Source: Kribbella pittospori
GTDB lineage: Bacteria; Actinomycetota; Actinomycetes; Propionibacteriales; Kribbellaceae
Direction of reading: 5' to 3'
DNA length: 64,000 nt
Assembly (NCBI RefSeq): GCF_004331465.1
Contig: NZ_SJKB01000008.1
Span: 310,001 to 374,000 of the forward strand
Part shown: positions 59,272 through 64,000 of the stretch, piece after piece
Layout: the number at the start of each line of letters is the position of its first letter
Position numbering within the stretch: position 1 is the stretch's first letter
Made by a program: the position numbers and the translations under genes
The notes under the pieces: generated by a model
Told to the model about the DNA's origin: nothing
Databases searched by the model: none
The model's input: the letters and a program-made list of their open reading frames with translations, nothing else

Positions 59272-60132
59272 ATGAGTCGTCCGGAGCCGCTGCGGATCGT
59301 CTGCCTGAATGCGTTCATGCCCGGCTTCCGGGTGCTGCACGACTTCGCCGCCAGGAACGGGCACGAGATCGTCCTGGTCGTCACGCTGCCCCTGACGTCG
59401 GGCAGCCGGTACGACGAGGGCGCGAACCCGTTCGTCGTGGATCTGCCAGAGCGGACGGATGTGCTGATCACCGGCAAGCTGCGTACGGTCGCGGCGCCGG
59501 TCGTCGAGGCGTTGCGGCCGGATGTGGTCATCTCGGCCGCGTTCCCACGACTGATCCCGGCCGAGATCCTGCAGATCCCGAAGTACGGCGCGATCAACTG
59601 TCACCCGTCGCCGCTGCCGGAGGGCCGTGGACCGAATCCGTCGCGGCTGATCTACGAGGGCGACGAGCGCGTCGCGGCGAGCGTGCATCGGACCGCGGCC
59701 GAGTTCGACACCGGGGCCATCCTGGCGCAGCGGATCGCGCCACTGCCTGCGGATTTGAACGGGAGCGGGCTCATGCAGTCCTAGTACGAGCTGCTCAGCG
59801 AGTGCCTGGACGAAGCCGTTCCGCGGCTGGTGGCCGGAGAGGCCGGTGAGGATCAGGATCCGGCTCGGGCCAGCGAGGCGCCGTTCTTCACCGAGGAGGA
59901 GAAGCTCCTCGACCTCGCCGTACCTGCCGCCGAGATCCGCCGCAAGGCCGCCGCCCTCAACGTCACCTCACCCCAGGCCCAGGTCCGCGTCGGCGACACC
60001 ACTCACGTGATCAGCCGCACCGACCCCGCTGATGGAGGCTCAGGTGGTGCCCCGGGCACCGTGCTTGCCGAGCACGACGACGGCTGGACCATCCAAACCG
60101 CCGACCATCCCCTCCGCTTCACTCGCGGCTGA
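59272..60132 (+). pseudogene. Formyltransferase-like gene interrupted by an in-frame TAG
   Basis: Two halves in one frame encode a methionyl-tRNA-formyltransferase-like protein of 286 codons. The N-terminal part (59272-59784) has the formyl_trans fold with INCHPSPLPEGRGPNP and FDTGAILAQRI, containing the Asn/His/Asp catalytic set. TAG at 59782-59784 stops it. The same frame continues YELLSECLDEAVPRLVAGEA to an OB-like C-terminal domain ending TADHPLRFTRG. A single nonsense mutation is the simplest view; stop readthrough is possible. Substrate is unknown. Confidence 0.75.
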
Positions 60133-60144
60133 GGCCAGACGGGC

Positions 60145-60222
60145 CCCCGGACAAGCCAGCGCGGCTCCGTCTGCTGCACCCCGGACAAGCCAGCACGGCT
60201 GCGTCCGCTGCTCCCGGACGAG
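60145..60222. repeat. 34-bp tandem repeat
   Basis: Two 34-bp units (60145-60178 and 60179-60212) start CCCCGGACAAGCCAGC and differ at three positions or so; a third, partial and diverged unit (CCCGGACGAGC) follows. It lies between the formyltransferase-like gene and the rplA terminator. Confidence 0.7.
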
Positions 60223-60243
60223 CGGAAGCGACCGGACATGCAG

Positions 60244-60269
60244 AAGGCCCCGGGAAATCCCGGGGCCTT
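60244..60269. terminator. Bidirectional terminator downstream of rplA
   Basis: An 11-bp perfect stem (AAGGCCCCGGG / CCCGGGGCCTT) with an AAAT loop, followed by TTTCT on the plus strand. It serves rplA (minus) and the convergent plus-strand genes. Confidence 0.8.
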
Positions 60270-60290
60270 TCTGTGTGCTGACTTGTGCGG

Positions 60291-61013
60291 TCAGTCGTCC
60301 GCGTTCTCCTCGGCGAGGTTGCGGGTCAGGTTGGGGTCAACCTGAACGCCCGGCCCCATCGTGGTGGAGATGACGGTCTTCTTGATGTAGCGACCCTTGG
60401 AGCTGGCCGGCTTCAGCCGGAGGATCTCCTCCAGCGCGGCGCTGTAGTTCTCCACCAGCTGGTTCTCGTCGAACGAGCCCTTGCCGATGATGAAGTGCAG
60501 GTTCGCGTGCCGGTCGACCCGGAACTCGATCTTGCCGCCCTTGATCTCGGTCACGGCCTTGGCCACGTCCGGGGTGACGGTTCCGGTCTTCGGGTTCGGC
60601 ATCAGACCACGCGGGCCGAGGACGCGGCCGAGCCGGCCGACCTTGCCCATCAGGTCAGGGGTGGCGACGACGGCGTCGAAGTCGAGCCAGCCGTCGGTCA
60701 CCTTCTTGATCATGTCGTCGTCGCCGACGAAGTCGGCGCCGGCGGCCTTCGCGGCCTCCGCGCGCTCACCGGTGGCGAAGACGAGGACCCGTGCCGTCTT
60801 GCCGGTGCCGTGCGGGAGGTTGACGGTGCCGCGCACCATCTGGTCGGCCTTGCGGGGGTCGACCCCGAGGCGCATCGCGACGTCGAGCGTGGAGTTGAAC
60901 TTCTTGCTGCCGGCGGCCTCCTTGGCCAGCCGGATCGCCTCGAGCGGCGTGTACAGCTTGTCGAAGTCGATCTTCTCCGCGATCGCGCGGTACGCCTTAC
61001 TGCGCTGTGTCAT
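60291..61013 (-). CDS. rplA: 50S ribosomal protein L1
   Basis: L1 (240 residues) forms the mobile L1 stalk and can repress its own operon. MTQRSKAYRAIAEKIDFDKL, RLGVDPRKADQMVRGTVNLP and GPRGLMPNPKTGTVTPDV are diagnostic. It is 111 bp after rplK and ends at a strong terminator. Here rplJL are not next but about 17 kb away. Confidence 0.98.
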   Translation of the reverse strand: MTQRSKAYRAIAEKIDFDKLYTPLEAIRLAKEAAGSKKFNSTLDVAMRLGVDPRKADQMVRGTVNLPHGTGKTARVLVFATGERAEAAKAAGADFVGDDDMIKKVTDGWLDFDAVVATPDLMGKVGRLGRVLGPRGLMPNPKTGTVTPDVAKAVTEIKGGKIEFRVDRHANLHFIIGKGSFDENQLVENYSAALEEILRLKPASSKGRYIKKTVISTTMGPGVQVDPNLTRNLAEENADD

Positions 61014-61124
61014 GTCTGTTCTCCTGTGTGCGAACGCTGCTTGTTCGTTCGCGTTGTGGTGATGACGGGCGAACCTCTCGCCCTTCCACTCCTGCTGATC
61101 CGCCGGGGCGGACCGATGGAGGTA

Positions 61125-61556
61125 CTACTTCTCGACGACGACGCCCATCGAACGGGCGGTGCCCTCGATGATCTTCATCGCGGCGTCGATGTCACGCGCG
61201 TTCAGATCCGGCATCTTGGTGGTGGCGATCTCGCGGACCTGGTCGGAGGTGATCTTGCCGACCTTGTCCTTCTGCGGGACGGCCGAGCCCTTCTGCAGAC
61301 CAGCGGCCTTCTTGATCATCTCCGGCGCCGGCGGCGTCTTGGTGATGAAGGTGAAGGAACGGTCTTCGTAGATCGTGATCTCGACCGGAACCACGTTGCC
61401 GCGCATGGACTCTGTCTGGGCGTTGTACGCCTTGCAGAACTCCATGATGTTGACGCCGTGCGGACCGAGCGCGGTACCGACCGGCGGGGCCGGCGTCGCG
61501 GCACCGGCCTGGAGCTGCACCTTGACCAGGGCAGCGATCTTCTTCTTGGGAGGCAT
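61125..61556 (-). CDS. rplK: 50S ribosomal protein L11
   Basis: L11 (143 residues) forms the GTPase-associated centre and is needed for stringent-response sensing. MPPKKKIAALVKVQLQAGAA, PVGTALGPHGVNIMEFCKAY and the C-terminal GTARSMGVVVE are diagnostic. It is 12 bp after nusG. Confidence 0.98.
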   Translation of the reverse strand: MPPKKKIAALVKVQLQAGAATPAPPVGTALGPHGVNIMEFCKAYNAQTESMRGNVVPVEITIYEDRSFTFITKTPPAPEMIKKAAGLQKGSAVPQKDKVGKITSDQVREIATTKMPDLNARDIDAAMKIIEGTARSMGVVVEK

Positions 61557-61568
61557 TCTGTCGGGTCC

Positions 61569-62786
61569 TTAGACTTTCTGGATCTGGTTGAAGCTGAGTT
61601 CCACCGGGGTCTCCCGGCCGAAGATCTCGACCAGGGCCTTGATCCGCTGGGCCTCGGCATTGATCTCCGTGACTGTGGCGTGCAGGGTCGCGAACGGCCC
61701 GTCGACCACCATGACCGAGTCGCCCACACCGAAGTCGGCGACCTCGACCTTCTTCTTGGCCGCGGTCTTGGCGGGTGCGGCGCCGGCTTCGGCAGCCGCT
61801 GCCTCGGCCGCCGCCACGACGGCCGGAGCGAGCATCTTCTCAACCTCTTCGAGGCTGAGCGGGACGGGCTTCTGGCTGTTGCCGACGAAGCCCGTCACCG
61901 ACGGCGTGTGCCGCACGGTCGACCAGGACTCGTCGGTCAGGTCCATCCGGACCAGCACGTAGCCGGGGAGGACGGTGCGCTTCACCATCCGGCGCTGCCC
62001 GTTCTTGATCTCGGCGACCTCTTCGGTCGGCACGATGATCTCGAAGATGTAGTCCTCCATGTTCAGGGAGTTGATCCGGTTCTCCAGGTTGCCCTTGACC
62101 CGGTTCTCCATCCCCGAATAGGTGTGCACGACGTACCAGTCGCCGATCTGCGAGCGCAGCCGGCCGCGCAGCTCCTCGAGCGGGTCGCCCGGCTCCTCGG
62201 GCTCGGTCTCCTCGTCGGAGTCGCCGGCCTGCGCCTCGGCGGAAGCGGTCGCGGCGGCGAACGCGTCCACGTCCGCATCGTCGTCGGCCTCGTCGTCCGC
62301 ACCGGCGGCCGGGCTCGCGTCCGCGCTGGAGAAGACCAGCTCGTCGTCGGCCGGCTCCTCCTCGATGGTCTCGTCGGAGGTGGTCTCGGCGGTCTCGGCG
62401 GCCAGCTCGTCGGCGGCGTCCTCGACGTCGGACTCGGTCACGACCTCGGCGTCCTCTGAGTCGTCGGCGGCCGCGACCACTACGACCGGCTCCTCGTCGG
62501 AGTCGTCGGCGTCGGCCGGGCCGTCCTCGGCCTCGTCGTCGGCGGAGTACTCCGCGACGTCCTCCTCGACCTCGTCGTCGGCGCTGACGTCCTCGTCCTC
62601 GTCGTCGTCATCGAGCCCGGCGAACGGGTCGTCGTCATCGTCGTCGTCGCCGGCGAACAGGTCGTCGTCGGTGGCGTTCTCGTCGAAGTCGAGATCGAGG
62701 TCGTCGTCGGAGTCAGCGGATACGTCGAACTCGTCCTCCAGGTTGAGGACCTCGTCGTCGCGCTCGGACACGTTGTACTCCGTCAT
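61569..62786 (-). CDS. nusG: Transcription factor NusG with a long acidic N-terminal region
   Basis: NusG (405 residues) couples RNA polymerase to Rho and the ribosome. The NGN domain begins near residue 215 (IGDWYVVHTYSGMENRVKGN), with TVLPGYVLVRMDL, and the KOW domain lies near 352-405 (GDSVMVVDGPFATL). The first 213 residues are an unstructured acidic extension: 53 of the first 100 residues are Asp or Glu, and I find one Arg and no Lys before residue 200. An Ala-rich insert separates NGN from KOW. It is far longer than E. coli NusG. Confidence 0.96.
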   Translation of the reverse strand: MTEYNVSERDDEVLNLEDEFDVSADSDDDLDLDFDENATDDDLFAGDDDDDDDPFAGLDDDDEDEDVSADDEVEEDVAEYSADDEAEDGPADADDSDEEPVVVVAAADDSEDAEVVTESDVEDAADELAAETAETTSDETIEEEPADDELVFSSADASPAAGADDEADDDADVDAFAAATASAEAQAGDSDEETEPEEPGDPLEELRGRLRSQIGDWYVVHTYSGMENRVKGNLENRINSLNMEDYIFEIIVPTEEVAEIKNGQRRMVKRTVLPGYVLVRMDLTDESWSTVRHTPSVTGFVGNSQKPVPLSLEEVEKMLAPAVVAAAEAAAAEAGAAPAKTAAKKKVEVADFGVGDSVMVVDGPFATLHATVTEINAEAQRIKALVEIFGRETPVELSFNQIQKV

Positions 62787-62869
62787 CTGTGCATCGGGTC
62801 TTGTCTGGCTTCGGGTCGGGCCGTCGGCCCGGGACCCCCGGCGAGTGCGTTCGTGGGCTGCTGCGAACC

Positions 62870-63112
62870 TCAGCCGAAGATCTTGAACATCGCCCAGCCG
62901 AAGGCGAGGTCGAGGACCGAAACGATCGCGATGACGAACACCACGAAGGTCAGGACGACCACGAAGTAGGTGGACAGCTGCTTACGGGTGGGCCAGACGA
63001 CCTTGCGGAGCTCGGCAACCACCTGGCGGTAGAAGCGCAGCAGGCCCCTGCCCTGCTTGCCTTCCGCCGGCTTGCCGGCGCCGGACGGTGCCGGGGTGCG
63101 CGTCTCCGTCAC
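62870..63112 (-). CDS. secE: Preprotein translocase subunit SecE
   Basis: SecE (80 residues) clamps the SecY channel. A short charged N terminus leads into RFYRQVVAELRKVVWPTRKQ, the conserved amphipathic motif, and a single membrane segment (about 50-70). GTG start with GAGG upstream. It lies between tRNA-Trp and nusG, the usual order. Confidence 0.95.
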   Translation of the reverse strand: MTETRTPAPSGAGKPAEGKQGRGLLRFYRQVVAELRKVVWPTRKQLSTYFVVVLTFVVFVIAIVSVLDLAFGWAMFKIFG

Positions 63113-63137
63113 GACCTACCTCTTTCGCTAGCGGCGG

Positions 63138-63162
63138 CCTGACCGGCCCTGCGCCGGTCAGG
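63138..63162 (-). terminator. Hairpin between tRNA-Trp and secE
   Basis: A perfect 10-bp stem (CCTGACCGGC / GCCGGTCAGG) with a 5-nt loop, 6 bp past the tRNA 3' end. No U-run. It may partly terminate transcription or protect the processed tRNA end. Confidence 0.5.
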
Positions 63163-63167
63163 ATTTG

Positions 63168-63240
63168 CAGGGCACGAGGGACTTGAACCCCCAACCTTCG
63201 GTTTTGGAGACCGATGCTCTGCCAGTTGAGCTAGTGCCCT
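63168..63240 (-). tRNA. tRNA-Trp (CCA)
   Basis: A 73-nt cloverleaf: acceptor AGGGCAC / GTGCCCT with G discriminator, D arm AGCTCAACTGGCAGAGC, anticodon loop CTCCAAA (anticodon CCA) and T arm GGGGGTTCAAGTCCC. CCA is not encoded. Its position before secE-nusG is conserved in bacteria. Confidence 0.96.
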
Positions 63241-63314
63241 CTGCAATCCTCCGGACGCCGCGGGACCTGATCTCGGGCATGCCGGATCAGGGCCACCAAC
63301 GCCCGGACTAGAAG

Positions 63315-63344
63315 AGTGTACGGGGTCCGCGCCACCTGGTCTAA
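63315..63344 (-). promoter_or_regulatory. Promoter for tRNA-Trp/secE/nusG
   Basis: TTAGAC (63339-63344), 18-bp spacer, TACACT (63315-63320), about 70 bp upstream of the tRNA. Confidence 0.65.
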
Positions 63345-63506
63345 CTGAGGCCCTTGCCCGTACGACCCCCGGACCGGGCGTCGCACCGCGACCAGAACCA
63401 TACAGCCTCCAACCGTTCCCAACGGACCACGCCCCCTGCGTGTTCCCCGGATCACCAGGTGACACCACGGTGCGTCGCCCGCCACGCTGGTGCCAGGATG
63501 GGGCGC

Positions 63507-64000
63507 ATGGGTTCCAGGGTTTCGGCGCGGATCGGCGCCATCAGTGAATCGGCGACGATGGCGGTCGACAGCAAGGCGAAGGCGCTCAAGGCGGCCGGTC
63601 GCCCGGTGATCGGGTTCGGCGCCGGTGAGCCGGACTTCCCGACGCCGGACTACATCGTCGAGGCCGCGGTCGCGGCTGCCCGGGATCCGAAGAACCATCG
63701 CTACACCCCCGCCGGCGGGCTCCCGGAGCTGAAGCAGGCGATCGTCGACAAGACCAAGCGCGACTCCGGCTACGAGATCGAAGCCGCCCAGGTCCTGGTG
63801 ACCAACGGCGGGAAGCACGCGGTCTTCAACGCGTGCGCGACGCTGCTGGACCCCGGTGACGAGGTGCTGCTGCCGGCGCCGTACTGGACGTCGTACCCGG
63901 AGATCATTCAGCTGGCCGGGGGTGTGCCGGTCGAGGTGCTCGCCGACGAGACGCAGGGGTACTGCGTCACCGTCGAGCAGCTCGAGGCGGCCCGGACCGA
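63507..64000 (+). CDS. PLP-dependent class I aminotransferase, partial (aspartate aminotransferase-like)
   Basis: The gene runs off the right edge. The visible 164 codons give a fold-type I aminotransferase N terminus: SRVSARIGAISESATMAVDS, then GRPVIGFGAGEPDFPTPDYI, YTPAGGLPELKQAI, VTNGGKHAVFNACATLLDPG and PAPYWTSYPEII, the AspAT subgroup I-beta pattern. The PLP Lys is beyond the window. ATG at 63498, three codons earlier and in frame, is an alternative start. It is divergent from tRNA-Trp. Confidence 0.85.
   Translation, partial: MGSRVSARIGAISESATMAVDSKAKALKAAGRPVIGFGAGEPDFPTPDYIVEAAVAAARDPKNHRYTPAGGLPELKQAIVDKTKRDSGYEIEAAQVLVTNGGKHAVFNACATLLDPGDEVLLPAPYWTSYPEIIQLAGGVPVEVLADETQGYCVTVEQLEAART

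Noticed and set aside
56845..60132. Pyrrolysine-type recoding: a class II synthetase-like gene near an in-frame TAG
   Set aside because: The synthetase aligns with PheS plus FDX-ACB, not PylS. No tRNA with a CUA anticodon and no pylBCD are seen here, and one TAG in one decayed-looking gene is better explained by a nonsense mutation.
62170..62780. gtcgtcgtc-rich stretch as a simple-sequence repeat locus
   Set aside because: It encodes the Asp/Glu-rich N-terminal region of NusG in the sense frame.
63231..63818. 195-codon minus-strand frame over the tRNA-Trp upstream region and aminotransferase start
   Set aside because: It runs antisense through the aminotransferase gene and across the tRNA promoter, and its translation shows no family features.

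Overview
The window is chromosomal DNA from a high-G+C actinobacterium. A Kribbella- or Nocardioides-like Propionibacteriales member fits best: a mycothiol-type DinB protein, long ribosomal-protein tails, and a six-gene mce operon with its own ATPase sitting directly upstream of rpoB. This is an inference from gene content, not a database match. Almost all core genes run on the minus strand, so they are read from high to low coordinates.

Translation and transcription backbone. In reading order the minus strand carries tRNA-Trp, secE, nusG, rplK and rplA (63.2-60.3 kb); rplJ and rplL with an L10 leader and attenuator (43.9-42.6 kb); rpoB and rpoC (29.6-22.2 kb); rpsL, rpsG, fusA and tuf (19.6-15.1 kb); and the S10-spc supercluster from rpsJ through secY, adk, map, infA and rpmJ (14.9-0.1 kb). 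The usual rplKAJL-rpoBC block is split twice by accessory DNA: about 16.6 kb between rplA and rplJ, and about 13 kb between rplL and rpoB.

Accessory region A (29.8-42.5 kb) is a complete Mce lipid-uptake system in translationally coupled order: Mkl/MlaF-type ATPase, two YrbE permeases, six MCE proteins (the fifth a lipoprotein) and two Mce-associated membrane proteins. A divergent Tat-exported PhoX-like protein (DUF839) lies beside it, with a palindromic operator candidate between them.

Accessory region B (43.9-60.1 kb) is catabolic and regulatory. It holds an IclR/MFS pair facing a FAH-family hydrolase; a Phd antitoxin with a frameshifted VapC toxin; and a divergent locus of KDG-type kinase, IclR and RidA against PLP D-amino-acid deaminase, D-aminoacylase and KDPG aldolase. 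I read that locus as a pathway from N-acetyl-D-glucosaminate through D-glucosaminate and 2-keto-3-deoxygluconate to pyruvate. Next come a DUF4097 protein with a NarL-type two-component system, a single-chain PheRS-like protein, an FMN alpha-hydroxyacid oxidase, and a formyltransferase-like gene broken by one in-frame TAG.

Most notable find: upstream of the single-chain PheRS-like gene there appears to be a leaderless 27-codon ORF with three consecutive Cys codons. A 7-nt sequence just after those codons is exactly complementary to the downstream Shine-Dalgarno. This layout resembles the cysteine-responsive attenuators known from mycobacteria, but here it sits in front of an aminoacyl-tRNA-synthetase-like enzyme whose predicted Phe pocket is altered. 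Other notable signals are a 30-bp element shared by the rpsJ and rpsL leaders, two tiny ORFs built on GAGCGAAGCGAG-type repeats that bridge adjacent genes stop-to-start, and Asn at the RpoB position equivalent to Ser531.
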